From Onstottus_B arcticum (GTDB taxonomy: Bacteria; Acidobacteriota; Blastocatellia; UBA7656), in assembly GCA_038040485.1 (NCBI GenBank), contig JBBPIE010000006.1, forward strand, positions 203,126 to 267,125: a DNA stretch of 64,000 nt, read 5' to 3'. Made by a program: the position numbers and the translations under genes. Below, piece after piece: positions 16,265 through 25,310 of the stretch; position 1 is the first letter of the stretch; every line of letters begins with the position of its first letter. Below the pieces are notes generated by a model. The model was not told the origin of the DNA. It did not search any database and saw only the letters and a program-made list of their open reading frames with translations.

Positions 16265-19237
16265 ATGGACGATGACAAATCCTCACACGAAGAGATCAAC
16301 CAGATCGCTGACCGCTTGAACTATTTGGAGACCGTAGCTCGCGAGACGGCCTCTCGGCTCTACGCAATCGAAACACGGCTGGGCGTCAGCTATTCCCGAA
16401 GCGCGGGCGGCACTGCCGCCCGCCCGCCTCGCGAGCAGTCGCCGCCTGCCGAGCCGCTTGCAGGTTCTGCCCCGCAACGACCGAATGAACCGCAGATGCC
16501 GGAATCTCAACCCCGGGCGGTTACCTCGCCGCCTCCGCGCGCCGAAATTCCCATCGCGCCGATCTCGCCCGATGCGAGGCCGACTGAGTCCGAACAGCAG
16601 ACGCGCTTGTTTTCAACGAACGTCGAAGCGCCGATGTCACGCCGCAGCGTGCTCGGGATTGATGCTCCGCAAGGCCCTCCACCTGTCTCTCAATCATCCC
16701 GCGCGCCGCGACGAGGCGGTTCTGATCTCGAAGCCCGCATCGGCGGAAACTGGTTTAACCGGATCGGCATCATCGCGATCTGCTTTGGCATGGCGTTCTT
16801 TCTCAAGTACGCATTCGACAACGAGTGGATCGGCCCCGGCGGACGTGTCTTGATCGGCGTCGCAATCGGAATCGCGTTTCTGGTTGGAGGAGAACGACTC
16901 CGCAAGCGCTATGCGAGTTACGCCTACGGGTTGACCGGCGGCGGACTGGCAATCTTGTATCTTGCGATCTGGTTTGCGTCTCAAAACCGCTACAACCTGA
17001 TTCCCCAAATGCTCGCGTTCATTCTCATGGCAGCGGTGACTGCGGCGGGGTCTTTGCTCGCGGCGCGATACGACGCGTTGCCGATCGCAGTGCTTGCGTT
17101 GATCGGCGGGTTCCTGACGCCGATTTTGCTTTCAACCGGAGTGGACAACGAGACGGGTCTGTTCGGCTATATCGCATTATTGGACGCCGGTGTGCTGGCG
17201 CTTGCGTACTCGAAGCAATGGCGGAGTCTGAACTACCTGGCTTTTGGCGCGACCGTCTTGATGTTCGCTGCGTGGTGGGACAAGTGGTACGACCAGTCAA
17301 AGCTATGGCCCACGATCTTGTTCCTTACTCTGTTCTTCGTGATCTTTGCGTTGCTCGCTGTGCTGTACAACGTGGTCAACAAGCGCCCGACGAAGTGGCC
17401 CGATCTGGGTTTGGTGTTTCTCAACGCGATGCTCTATTTCGGGACGAGCTACGAGCTGCTTGATAAAGCTGATCATCCGGGGCTCGGAGGTTTCGCGGTG
17501 CTGGTCTCAGGTTTCTATCTGGCGCTCGGCTACTTCACCAACCGGCGCGATCGCGAAGACACGCTGCTGGTCTACACGTTCGTCGGGCTGGCGGTGCTGT
17601 TCGCGGTGCTGGCAGTTCCGATCCAATTCGATCAGCATTGGGTAACGATCGCCTGGGCACTAGAAGGCGCAGTGCTGACCCTGATCGGGCTGAAAGCCAA
17701 CGATCGCATTTCCCGCTACGGTGCTCTTGTGGTGTTCGCGATCGCCGGATCGCACTGGGTGGTCGTAGACGTTCACGACTTCGCGTACGGCATCATGTCG
17801 GACTTCGTTCCTCTGCTCAATCGGCGCGCGTTATCGGGCGGAGTGCTGGTTGTAGCGCTTGCAGCGGCTGCGTTCTTCTACAAGCGATACGGCGACGGGG
17901 TCGAAGAATCGGAGCGGGGAAATCTCGCAGCGCTCTATGTTCTGGGTGCAAACGTGCTGGCGCTCGCTCTGCTGAGCATCGACGCGAACGACTACTTCGA
18001 GCAAGCGCTTTCGCGGCAGCCCGGTGATGCGAGAGGCAATGAAACGCTCGGCCGGCTGATCGACGGACACCGGCTGACGCTTACGGCGTTGTGGGCGATG
18101 TATGGCGCAGCGATGGTGATTGCCGGGATTGCTCGGCGATTGAAACCGCTTCGAGTTTTCGGGCTGTTGTTGCTCGGAGTCGCAACGATCAAAGTGCTTG
18201 TGTCGGATGCGGCGCACTACGACGCGTCGTGGCATTTCCTGATTTTCAATCAGACGTTTGCTGCGTTTGGGTTGGTGATCGTCGCGCTCGGCGCCTGCGC
18301 GTGGTTCTACTGGAAGGATAAAAGCATCAATGAAGGCGAGCGAACACTAGTAGCGACGGCTCTGGCTGTGATTGCGAACGCTCTGGCAGTGGTCGCCTTG
18401 AGTGCCGAAGCCGCCGGCTACTTCGACCGCGAGCTGGCGACGACGAGCGTCAGGGGCGTGTCGTCCGAACTTGAGAATACAAAACAGCTCGTGCTCTCGG
18501 TGCTGTGGTCGATCTACGGCGCGCTGGCGCTTATCGTAGGCATCAAGCGCGGCGCGAAGCCGATTCGATGGGGCGCGCTGATCTTGCTGACGCTAGCGGA
18601 AGTCAAGGTTCTGTTCATAGACCTTGGTTACTACGACGCCGAGTGGCATAGCCTTGTCTTCAACCAGACGTTTGCTGCGTTCGCGGTCCTTGTCGCGGCG
18701 CTGGCTTGCGGGGTGGCGTTTTACGCGCGCAGCGATAAGGTCGAAGAGCCGGAACGGACGACAGCGGTCAATGCTTTGATGGTGGTGGCGAACCTGTTCG
18801 CGATCATCGGGCTGAGCGCCGAAGCGATCGGGCACTACGGGCAGTTGATCCAGGCAGGCGGCCTTGCATCCGAGGAGATGATCGACTTGCACTTGGCACA
18901 GCGGCTCTCGCTTTCCATGGTTTGGATGGTCTACGGCGGAGCGATGCTCGCGGTGGGGATATGGCGGCGCAACAAGCTTCTTCGAATGATGGCGCTGGCG
19001 CTTTTGAGCATCACGATTGTAAAGGTCTTCTTCTTCGACCTCTCGTCGCTAGAGAAGCTCTATCGCATAATCTCTTTCATAGTGCTTGGCGTGATTCTGC
19101 TGGCTGTGTCGTTTCTCTATCAGCGCTTGCGTCAGCGGATGATCGACCCGGAGAGCGGGGATGCGGTTGCCGTCGACGTAAACCAGGTTGAGCAGGACGG
19201 TCTAATACGGAGAATCTTTCTGGAATGGTTCACTTGA
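16265..19237 (+). CDS. DUF2339 polytopic membrane protein
   Basis: A 990-residue membrane protein. The N-terminus has a short coiled coil (about 8-38) and a Pro/Ala/Arg-rich linker to residue 150. Next is the DUF2339 signature: RIGGNWFNRIGIIAICFGMA near 158, then GPGGRVLIGVAIGIAFLVGGE and YGLTGGGLAILYLAIWF. More than twenty hydrophobic helices continue to the C-terminus. Internal segments of the form HxxIFNQTFAAF recur near 655 and 795, pointing to internal duplication. The function is unknown; cell-envelope roles have been proposed for relatives. A GGAG lies before the ATG. A 53-codon gene begins one base after its stop. Confidence 0.9.
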   Translation: MDDDKSSHEEINQIADRLNYLETVARETASRLYAIETRLGVSYSRSAGGTAARPPREQSPPAEPLAGSAPQRPNEPQMPESQPRAVTSPPPRAEIPIAPISPDARPTESEQQTRLFSTNVEAPMSRRSVLGIDAPQGPPPVSQSSRAPRRGGSDLEARIGGNWFNRIGIIAICFGMAFFLKYAFDNEWIGPGGRVLIGVAIGIAFLVGGERLRKRYASYAYGLTGGGLAILYLAIWFASQNRYNLIPQMLAFILMAAVTAAGSLLAARYDALPIAVLALIGGFLTPILLSTGVDNETGLFGYIALLDAGVLALAYSKQWRSLNYLAFGATVLMFAAWWDKWYDQSKLWPTILFLTLFFVIFALLAVLYNVVNKRPTKWPDLGLVFLNAMLYFGTSYELLDKADHPGLGGFAVLVSGFYLALGYFTNRRDREDTLLVYTFVGLAVLFAVLAVPIQFDQHWVTIAWALEGAVLTLIGLKANDRISRYGALVVFAIAGSHWVVVDVHDFAYGIMSDFVPLLNRRALSGGVLVVALAAAAFFYKRYGDGVEESERGNLAALYVLGANVLALALLSIDANDYFEQALSRQPGDARGNETLGRLIDGHRLTLTALWAMYGAAMVIAGIARRLKPLRVFGLLLLGVATIKVLVSDAAHYDASWHFLIFNQTFAAFGLVIVALGACAWFYWKDKSINEGERTLVATALAVIANALAVVALSAEAAGYFDRELATTSVRGVSSELENTKQLVLSVLWSIYGALALIVGIKRGAKPIRWGALILLTLAEVKVLFIDLGYYDAEWHSLVFNQTFAAFAVLVAALACGVAFYARSDKVEEPERTTAVNALMVVANLFAIIGLSAEAIGHYGQLIQAGGLASEEMIDLHLAQRLSLSMVWMVYGGAMLAVGIWRRNKLLRMMALALLSITIVKVFFFDLSSLEKLYRIISFIVLGVILLAVSFLYQRLRQRMIDPESGDAVAVDVNQVEQDGLIRRIFLEWFT

Positions 19238-19238
19238 C

Positions 19239-19400
19239 ATGAAAAAGAAGCTTCCAAAGATAACGATCAAGAAAGAAAAGCTTCGGCCTCGCGAGCGCGC
19301 GCCGATCCTGCCTTCGAAAAAGTTCGAGGACAAACGCACCCGCGACGAACGCCGCCCGAAATACAAAAAGGACCCTCGCACGACCGCCGACGGGGAGTAG
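19239..19400 (+). CDS. Small highly basic protein, 53 residues
   Basis: ATG at 19239 begins one base after the DUF2339 stop (TGA-C-ATG), so re-initiation is likely. The protein starts MKKKLPKITIKKEKLRPRER and is rich in Lys and Arg throughout, with few hydrophobic residues and no membrane segment. It is probably disordered and may bind RNA, DNA or acidic lipids, but this is inference from composition. A strong terminator follows at 19461, which closes a marR-DUF2339-small protein unit. I do not recognise the family. Confidence 0.6.
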   Translation: MKKKLPKITIKKEKLRPRERAPILPSKKFEDKRTRDERRPKYKKDPRTTADGE

Positions 19401-19460
19401 CAGGGTCAGCTTTTCGGGGGCTCGCCTGGGCCGATTTCGCTTGTTCGGGAGACCAAAAGG

Positions 19461-19495
19461 CGGGGCTTCCAATCGGCTTTACGAGCCCCGTTTTT
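19461..19495 (+). terminator. Rho-independent terminator
   Basis: CGGGGCT (19461-19467) pairs with AGCCCCG (19484-19490) across a 16-base loop and is followed at once by TTTTT (19491-19495). It closes the marR, DUF2339 and small-protein unit. The rest of 19401-19734 holds no gene. Confidence 0.8.
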
Positions 19496-19734
19496 ATGCT
19501 TGTTTCTACCTTATCTGGCGGAACAAACCACCGGGCGATATCGTTCTTTTTGGCACGACAAACAGGGGGCAATATACTTAAGAAGCGCCGCCAAAACCTC
19601 GAGGCTTTTTGAACGCAATAACCGGATAGATTGCCTCGACTCGCTGCGCTAAGATCTAGTTGTCACAAAGAGAAGCTTCAGCGAACGGAAACGACAAGAA
19701 CGGTGAACGGATCGCCAAAACGAGGATCAAGAAA

Positions 19735-20709
19735 ATGGCTACAGCAAGGATCGACATTCACGCGGATATGCTGGGTTGGCGTCAGCGCCTCGAAGGCGCC
19801 ATCTCTGACTTCGATCAGAGCCCACACCTGGTTCACCTCCTTCACGAATTGAACTCAGCGCTCGATCGAATGGATCAGGGTACGTATGGCACGTGCGCAA
19901 TCTGTGACGGACCGATGACCAAGGATATCGTAGTCGATCCGCTCGCCCGCTACTGTCTCGACTGCCTCACGTCCGCCGAGGTTCAAGCGCTTCAACATGA
20001 TCTGGATTCGGTGTCCGAGATCCAATGCGAGATGCTTCCCAAGCGCGACTTCTCCTTCGCCGGCTGGGAAGCCTGCTATCACTACGAAGCGCTCGGCCCG
20101 GTGAGCGGCGATTACTGCGATCTGTTGAGAGCCGACAATGGCGACCTGTTCTTTTTGTTTGGAGACGTCGCGGGAAAGGGAATCGCGGCTTCGATGCTGA
20201 TGGCCCATCTGAGCGCGACCTTTCGCAGCTTGATAACCGTCGATCTGCCGGTGAATCAACTGGTCGAACGAGCCAACAAGATATTCAGCGAGAGCACGAT
20301 GCCCGCGTACTTCGCGACGCTGGTGTGCGGGCGGGCAAGCAGTTCGGGCGAAGTCGAGCTTTGCAACGCCGGGCATCTTCCCCCGCTGCTGATTCGGGGA
20401 GGTGAGGTGACGACGCTCGAAGCGACCGGGCTTCCGCTCGGGCTCTTCTGCCGCGAGGAGTACGCGGTGACACGTTTGAAGCTTGAGAAGGACGACTCCC
20501 TGTTGCTGTACACAGACGGCGTGACCGAGGCTCGCGATCCGCTGGACGGCGAGTATGGAAGCGAGCGTTTGTTGCGGCTGGCGAGTGCGTATCAGAGCCT
20601 CGCGCCACAACAACTCGTCGCGGCTTGCCTTGCAGATGTGAGGGACTTTCGAGCGGGCGCGCCGCGAAACGATGATCTGACGGTGATGGCGATTCGCCGC
20701 AGCGAGTAA
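19735..20709 (+). CDS. SpoIIE-type PP2C phosphatase with N-terminal DksA/TraR-like zinc finger
   Basis: Starting at ATG 19735 (GAGG about 9 bases upstream) the protein has 324 residues. Residues 1-80 are helical and end with a four-Cys zinc finger, Cys54-x2-Cys57 and Cys74-x2-Cys77, in the GTYGTCAICDGPM context typical of DksA/TraR. From about 105 a PPM phosphatase of the RsbU/SpoIIE type follows: SGDYCDLL, FGDVAGKGIAASM, LCNAGHLPPLL, LLYTDGVTEA and NDDLTVMAIR carry the metal-binding Asp residues. Such enzymes dephosphorylate anti-anti-sigma factors. The fusion suggests the zinc-finger coiled coil senses or recruits something, possibly RNA polymerase, but this is inference. No anti-sigma or STAS gene is adjacent. 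TTG at 19660 would extend the frame. Confidence 0.88.
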   Translation: MATARIDIHADMLGWRQRLEGAISDFDQSPHLVHLLHELNSALDRMDQGTYGTCAICDGPMTKDIVVDPLARYCLDCLTSAEVQALQHDLDSVSEIQCEMLPKRDFSFAGWEACYHYEALGPVSGDYCDLLRADNGDLFFLFGDVAGKGIAASMLMAHLSATFRSLITVDLPVNQLVERANKIFSESTMPAYFATLVCGRASSSGEVELCNAGHLPPLLIRGGEVTTLEATGLPLGLFCREEYAVTRLKLEKDDSLLLYTDGVTEARDPLDGEYGSERLLRLASAYQSLAPQQLVAACLADVRDFRAGAPRNDDLTVMAIRRSE

Positions 20710-20755
20710 GCTGGGAGCGAAGGCTTCTCGCCCTTCGTCGAAGATCGGCCCGCGA

Positions 20756-22447
20756 TCAACGAAGTACGCTTCGAACGTCGCGCGAGATCGAGACGTCCAG
20801 AAGCACGGGCCTGTCTTCAGCAAGCGCCCAGTCCAGCGCCCCGCGAAGCTCCGACGAGCGTGAGACTTGCCGAGCTGCCACGCCCATCGATTCCGCGAGC
20901 CTGACAAAGTCTATCTCGGGCTCGGTCAAGTCCATCCCCGTGAACACGCCTCGCTTGATCGATTCACCGCCCATCGCCGCAAGCCCTCCTTTCAAAATCA
21001 TGTAGCTCGCGTTGTTGAAGATCACGAATACGACTGCAAGCTTGTATCGAGCCGCGGTCCACAGCGCTTGAATCGAGTACAGCGCCGAGCCGTCGCCCAC
21101 CGCGCATAGCACCTGACGCTTGGGCATCGCCAGTTTCACGCCGACCGCAGCAGGCAAGCCAAGCCCGAGCGACCCGCCTTTCGCATAGAAGTATGAGTTG
21201 GGCTCGTTCAACTCGAACAGAGTGCGCACAAACGCAGTCGACGTAACCGACTCGTCTACGAGCACGGCGTCGCGCGCTGCGGCCTCGCGCATCACGCGAG
21301 CCACGTAAGCCGGCGACATCGGAGCATCGTCGCTTGCCGCCGAAGCTTGCTCAGCAAACTTCGCTCGCGCTTTGCTGATCGCTTGAATGATGGCCGCGCG
21401 GCGCTGCTTAATCATCTCAGCCGCGGCGCCGCCGGTCAGCGGGCCGAGCGCTTCGATCAATTGTCCGACGGCCGATTGCGGATCGCCGAGAATCGCAACT
21501 TCGACCGGATGGTTCTTTCCAATCTCGCGAGGGTCGGCGTCGATCTGGATCAACCGAGTTCCCGGCGCAATCAATCGCATACCGGTGTAGACCAGCGGAG
21601 CGAGGTTGGTTGCTCCGACTAACAGAATCACGTCCGTGTCTTCAAGCAGCGTGCGAGTCTGCTTCGCGTTGGGAAACAACGCACCGGCGTAAAGCGGATG
21701 ACCTGTCGGAAAAACCAGCAACGAGTTGAGCGGTTCCGAGTGAACACGCGCCCCGATCGTCTCAGCGAGCTTTGCAACCTCCGCGATTGCACCCGACCGA
21801 GCGCAGCCGTCGCCGGCAATGATCGCCGGGTTTCGCGCGCTCGCAAGCAACGATGCGGCGGCTTCGATCTTTCCTTGCTCGGCTGGAACTCGCGAGCCGA
21901 TCTCGGTTGCCGGCGGCAACTCCATCTCCGCACGCTCTTCCATCAGGTTCACGGGAAGCGAAACAAACACCGGCCCGGTGGGAGGCGTTCGCGCGATCGT
22001 GAACGCGCGAGCCAACGCGCGAGGAATCTCGGCCGCAGATCGAACTTCCCACGCCCACTTCGTGTGTTGCCTCGCAAGCTCGATCATGTCCGCATACAGC
22101 AGCGGTTCGTCGAGCATCGACCGTGTATCTTGCTGGCCTGCAGTCACCACCAGCGGCGTTCCGGCCCGATAAGCGTTGTAGAGATTTCCGAGCGCGTGAG
22201 CGAGCCCGGGATTGGTGTGCAGGTTTACTACTGCTGGTTTGCCAGTTGCTTCCGCGTAGCCTGCTGCGATCCCGAGCGCCGAGTCTTCATGAAGCGCCAG
22301 GATGTAAGTGATCTCGTCGCGAGCGGCGAACTGGTCCATCAGCGGAAGCTCGGTCGTCCCGGGATTCCCGAAGACGTATCGCACGCCTTCGCGAACCATC
22401 ACTTCAAACATCGCTTCGGCGCCGCTGAACTCGGGCATGGTACTCAC
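20756..22447 (-). CDS. Thiamine diphosphate-dependent decarboxylase, benzoylformate decarboxylase-like
   Basis: The 563-residue protein has the three domains of ThDP enzymes. The Pyr domain starts with YVFGNPGTTELPLMD and has the catalytic Glu in ALHEDSALG near residue 53. The central domain binds no obvious FAD. The PP domain has GDGSALYSIQ...FVIFNNASYMIL, the GDG-x(25-30)-NN metal motif. The FGNPGTTELP start is most like benzoylformate decarboxylases and related 2-oxo acid decarboxylases. The exact substrate is uncertain and an acetolactate-synthase-like lyase is possible. GTG at 22447 overlaps the stop of the coiled-coil gene upstream (GTGA); ATG at 22438 is an alternative. A decayed copy of the gene's 5' end lies at 22840-23045. 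Confidence 0.85.
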   Translation of the reverse strand: MSTMPEFSGAEAMFEVMVREGVRYVFGNPGTTELPLMDQFAARDEITYILALHEDSALGIAAGYAEATGKPAVVNLHTNPGLAHALGNLYNAYRAGTPLVVTAGQQDTRSMLDEPLLYADMIELARQHTKWAWEVRSAAEIPRALARAFTIARTPPTGPVFVSLPVNLMEERAEMELPPATEIGSRVPAEQGKIEAAASLLASARNPAIIAGDGCARSGAIAEVAKLAETIGARVHSEPLNSLLVFPTGHPLYAGALFPNAKQTRTLLEDTDVILLVGATNLAPLVYTGMRLIAPGTRLIQIDADPREIGKNHPVEVAILGDPQSAVGQLIEALGPLTGGAAAEMIKQRRAAIIQAISKARAKFAEQASAASDDAPMSPAYVARVMREAAARDAVLVDESVTSTAFVRTLFELNEPNSYFYAKGGSLGLGLPAAVGVKLAMPKRQVLCAVGDGSALYSIQALWTAARYKLAVVFVIFNNASYMILKGGLAAMGGESIKRGVFTGMDLTEPEIDFVRLAESMGVAARQVSRSSELRGALDWALAEDRPVLLDVSISRDVRSVLR

Positions 22448-22776
22448 TGGTGGTTTGCGATGTGCCGTTCGATCGTATCGATCAGGGCGTTGAGGTTCTG
22501 CTTTGTGTCTCGCTGTGCTTCGAACAACTCCCTTTGACTCTGCGTCAATTCCTTGTGACTCTGTGCCAACTCCACGTGTCGCTCCGTCAACGTCTCGAGT
22601 ATTGCGTTAGTTCTCTCCTGAGCCGCCGCCACATCAAGCAAAATACTCTCTATCCGCGTCATCCGCTCCTCGGACTGAGCCTGCCGCTCCTTGAACTGAG
22701 CTTGCAACTCAGCCTGACGAGCATCGAACCTCGCCTGCTGCTCGAGTAGAAACTGGATTGTCTTTTCGACGTCCAT
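22444..22776 (-). CDS. Coiled-coil protein, copy 1 of a duplicated pair
   Basis: A 110-residue protein that is almost entirely a long heptad-type coiled coil rich in Gln, Glu, Arg and Ala (LLEQQARFDARQAELQAQFK, then ERMTRIESILLDVAAAQERT). No membrane segment or signal. AGGAGG lies upstream of the ATG. It ends inside the start of the ThDP enzyme gene, so the two are coupled. A paralogue of 99 residues is at 23049-23348. The main differences are a short insertion near residue 25 and loss of about 15 residues in the C-terminal third. Similar proteins are often annotated only as hypothetical; the role is unknown. Confidence 0.75.
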   Translation of the reverse strand: MDVEKTIQFLLEQQARFDARQAELQAQFKERQAQSEERMTRIESILLDVAAAQERTNAILETLTERHVELAQSHKELTQSQRELFEAQRDTKQNLNALIDTIERHIANHQ

Positions 22777-22839
22777 GATACGTCCTCCTGAAAGAAACCC
22801 ACGTTGGCGCTAGATTAACACGAACAGGGAAATCCAAGA

Positions 22840-23045
22840 AGCGGGTTGCCCGTTACTTCCGTGGAGCCGGGCCGCGATGCCGAGTGTCGAGTCTTCATGA
22901 GGCGCCAGGATGTAAGTGATCTCATCGCGGGCGGCGAACTCGTCCATCAGCGAGAGCTCGGTCGTTCCCGGATTGCCGAAGACGTATCGCACGCCGCGAA
23001 CCATCACCTAGAACATCGCTTCCGCGCCTCTCAGCTCGCGCAAGG
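22840..23045 (-). pseudogene. Decayed 5' fragment of the ThDP enzyme gene
   Basis: Reading leftward from about 23045 the DNA matches the first 70 or so codons of the ThDP enzyme gene (VRYVFGNPGTTEL, EITYILAPHEDS). It carries a changed start codon (ATG to TTG), an in-frame TAG near residue 15, a 3-base deletion and a frameshift after GIAA. It then joins a copy of the spacer found upstream of the coiled-coil genes. It is a relic of a tandem duplication and cannot encode an enzyme. Confidence 0.85.
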
Positions 23046-23048
23046 TAT

Positions 23049-23348
23049 TCACTTGTGGCTGGCGATGTGCCGTTCGAGCGTAGCGATGAGCGCGTTGAGG
23101 TTCTGCTCAGTGACTTTGTGACTCTGCGCCAACTCCACGTGTCGCTCCGTCAACGTCTCGAGTATTGCGTTAGTTCTCTCCTGAGCGGCTGCCACATCAA
23201 GCAAGACATTCTCTATCCGCGTCATGCGCTCCTCGAACTGAGCTTGCCGTCCAACAAACTGGGCCTGACTTGCGTGCAACTCAGCCTGGCGAGCATCAAA
23301 CCTCGCCTGCTGCTCAAGTAGAAACTGCATTGTCTTTTCGACGTCCAT
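23049..23348 (-). CDS. Coiled-coil protein, copy 2 of a duplicated pair
   Basis: The 99-residue paralogue of the 22444-22776 protein, beginning MDVEKTMQFLLEQQARFDAR, with the same coiled-coil core (ERMTRIENVLLDVAAAQERT). AGGAGG lies before the ATG at 23348. The frame is open upstream to 23519, but that part lacks a plausible start context. Its intact frame beside the broken ThDP fragment suggests the coiled coil is under selection while the enzyme copy is not, or that the duplication is young. Function unknown. Confidence 0.7.
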   Translation of the reverse strand: MDVEKTMQFLLEQQARFDARQAELHASQAQFVGRQAQFEERMTRIENVLLDVAAAQERTNAILETLTERHVELAQSHKVTEQNLNALIATLERHIASHK

Positions 23349-23537
23349 CACACGTCCTCCTGAAGAAGAGAACCCACGTTGGCGGTAGATTAGCACGAAC
23401 CGGGGAAATCCAAGAAGCGGCTTGGGCCCGCCATAAGAAAGAATCATGCTCACTGTACTTAATCGGCTTTCCGGCGCTCCATTACCTGATTCGCCTGGCT
23501 TGCGCGGACGATGCCACAACCAAGAAAGGAGTCACAC

Positions 23538-24539
23538 ATGAGGAAATACTCTTTGTTACTGGCAGCACTGCTCCTTTCTCCCCAAATCTTCTCATTCGTA
23601 TCTCACGCCGACGCGAGCCGCGCCCGCGGCGTGATCCGAGCCGTAGACCTGAACGCCGGCACCGTTGCTCTGCGCACACGCGAGGACAGGCTTCTGACCT
23701 TGCAAACCAACCGGCGCACCGAGATCGTTAGAAATGACCAGCCTGCTACGCTTCGAGACCTTCAGCCGGGCGACGACGCGCGCGTAGTCTACGACTCTTC
23801 AACTTTTCTGGCCGCTTCGATCGTAGCCCGAGGGCCCGAACCCCCGCCGGTTGAGCCCGTTAGAATCCAGGGAACGATCGCCGGAGTCGATCTCAACGAG
23901 CGCACTCTGGCTATAGTCACGTTGGAAGGGCGCACCGTTAGACTCAATGTTACCCCCAATACTTCAATCATGCTCGATGACCAGCCGGCGAGGCTTGATG
24001 ACTTGAAGCGAGGCTTCACTGCGGGCGCTCTGTTCAATCCCAACACGTTCGACGCGTTGCGTGTGGACGCGCAATCGTTCCCCGAAGTCAGAGGTGTAAT
24101 TCGCTCTGTCTCGGTCGAACATCACACCCTGACAATCGCGCCTTCGACGGACGAACCGGAAATCACGCTGCTGGTAGGCCCGAGCACTTCGATTTCACTG
24201 AACGACCGGCCGGCAAGGCTCGAAGATCTGGAACCCGGTTTTCGAGTGGTCGCCGCATACGTCGAAACCTCGCTCGAGGCGCTTCGTGTGTCGGCTCATT
24301 CGCTTGGCGAAGTCGTGGGTCACATTCGCGACGTCGACCTGGGAACTGCGACAGTAGCCGTCACCCCGCTGGACAGCAGCGGCGCTGTAGTCCTGCATGT
24401 CATACACTCGACGGTGATCACGATCGGAGGAGAGCCGGCAACGCTCGATCGACTGCGGACCGGCATGGGCGTTCGGGCCGTGTTCAACCTGGGGTCTTTC
24501 GATGCTGCATTGATCGCCGCCAGGCCACTTGCGCCTTAG
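23538..24539 (+). CDS. Secreted protein with four DUF5666-like repeats
   Basis: The 333-residue protein starts MRKYSLLLAALLLSPQIFSF, a signal peptide cut near SHADA. Four tandem repeats of about 75 residues follow, near 30-95, 105-175, 183-250 and 255-330. Each begins with a G-x-I-x-x-V-D/S segment (RGVIRAVDLNAGTVAL, QGTIAGVDLNERTLAI, RGVIRSVSVEHHTLTI, VGHIRDVDLGTATVAV) and contains a pattern like xxGxPATLxDLxxG. This is the DUF5666 small beta-barrel pattern of periplasmic or secreted proteins. AAGGAG 6 bases before ATG 23538 fixes the start. Function is unknown. It stands alone between minus-strand genes and the CHAT cluster. Confidence 0.85.
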   Translation: MRKYSLLLAALLLSPQIFSFVSHADASRARGVIRAVDLNAGTVALRTREDRLLTLQTNRRTEIVRNDQPATLRDLQPGDDARVVYDSSTFLAASIVARGPEPPPVEPVRIQGTIAGVDLNERTLAIVTLEGRTVRLNVTPNTSIMLDDQPARLDDLKRGFTAGALFNPNTFDALRVDAQSFPEVRGVIRSVSVEHHTLTIAPSTDEPEITLLVGPSTSISLNDRPARLEDLEPGFRVVAAYVETSLEALRVSAHSLGEVVGHIRDVDLGTATVAVTPLDSSGAVVLHVIHSTVITIGGEPATLDRLRTGMGVRAVFNLGSFDAALIAARPLAP

Positions 24540-24593
24540 CAACCTTCTGGCGGGCGCGGTTGAGCCGCGCTCGCCTCGGTCTCCTGTTTGTGA

Positions 24594-24666
24594 GGTAGCA
24601 TAGACTTTATAGTCTGTGCCCTTTGGTTCGGTAAAACAGTCAAGCGCACAGACTAGAGTCCATGCT
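24594..24666. repeat. Inverted repeat, family B (copy 2)
   Basis: The left arm at 24594-24618 (contains TAGCATAGACTTTATAGTCTG) and the right arm at 24646-24666 (GCACAGACTAGAGTCCATGCT) are imperfect reverse complements. Same family as 15451-15553. It lies between the DUF5666 gene and the zinc-finger gene. Confidence 0.75.
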
Positions 24667-24689
24667 TTGAACTCAAACGAGCGAACAAA

Positions 24690-25310
24690 ATGAAGTGCCC
24701 CACCTTTGAGCGGTTGATAGATTTTCTCGATGAGCGGCTCGCGTCCTCTTCCGCGGCAGCCGTGGTGGCGCACCTCGATACCGGGTGCAGCCATTGTGCG
24801 TCTGACCGCGCGTGGTACGAGTCGTTGAAGCGCGTTGCGGCAAGCGACGATTCGGTCGAGCCGCCGCCGTGGGTACTGAAGCGCGCGCTCAAGGTCTTTG
24901 AGGAACCCGGGCGCACTCGAACAACGGTTGCAAGCCGCGCCGGCCGGCTGATCGCTTCACTGTTGTTTGACAGTCTGAGTCAGCCCGCAGTGGCCGAAGC
25001 CCGATCGGTCGGCGCGGACGGAAGACAATTGCTCTATCGCGCGGGAGACTACAGCATCGACCTGCAAGTCACGCCGGCCGGCCAGAACCGGTCGAATCTC
25101 GCGGGGCAGATACTACGCGAAGGCGAGTTCAGTTTCGAGTCGGTGGCCGCGTTGCCGCTTCAGCTTAGCGGCGCGAGCGGCTCGCGATATTCAATCGTAA
25201 CGAGCGATCGCGGCGAGTTCAGCGTCAGCTCGCTTGAACTGGGAACGTACGAGCTGCGCATCGATGCTCAAGGGTCGTGGCTCACGATTGAAGGGTTGGT
25301 TGTGCCTTAG
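24690..25310 (+). CDS. Zinc-finger (anti-sigma-like) protein with C-terminal beta-sandwich
   Basis: The 206-residue protein begins with MKCPTFERLIDFLDERL, then VVAHLDTGCSHC, the H-x3-C-x2-C zinc motif of zf-HC2 anti-sigma domains. The middle is helical with a Pro-rich PPPWVLKRALKVF segment. The C-terminal half (about 110-206) is strand-rich and resembles a small carboxypeptidase-regulatory-like or Ig-like sandwich. No transmembrane segment is clear. Proteins of this layout are often found upstream of CHAT-domain and subtilisin genes in Acidobacteriota, usually after a sigma factor gene. No sigma factor gene is adjacent here. The anti-sigma role is inference. Confidence 0.6.
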   Translation: MKCPTFERLIDFLDERLASSSAAAVVAHLDTGCSHCASDRAWYESLKRVAASDDSVEPPPWVLKRALKVFEEPGRTRTTVASRAGRLIASLLFDSLSQPAVAEARSVGADGRQLLYRAGDYSIDLQVTPAGQNRSNLAGQILREGEFSFESVAALPLQLSGASGSRYSIVTSDRGEFSVSSLELGTYELRIDAQGSWLTIEGLVVP

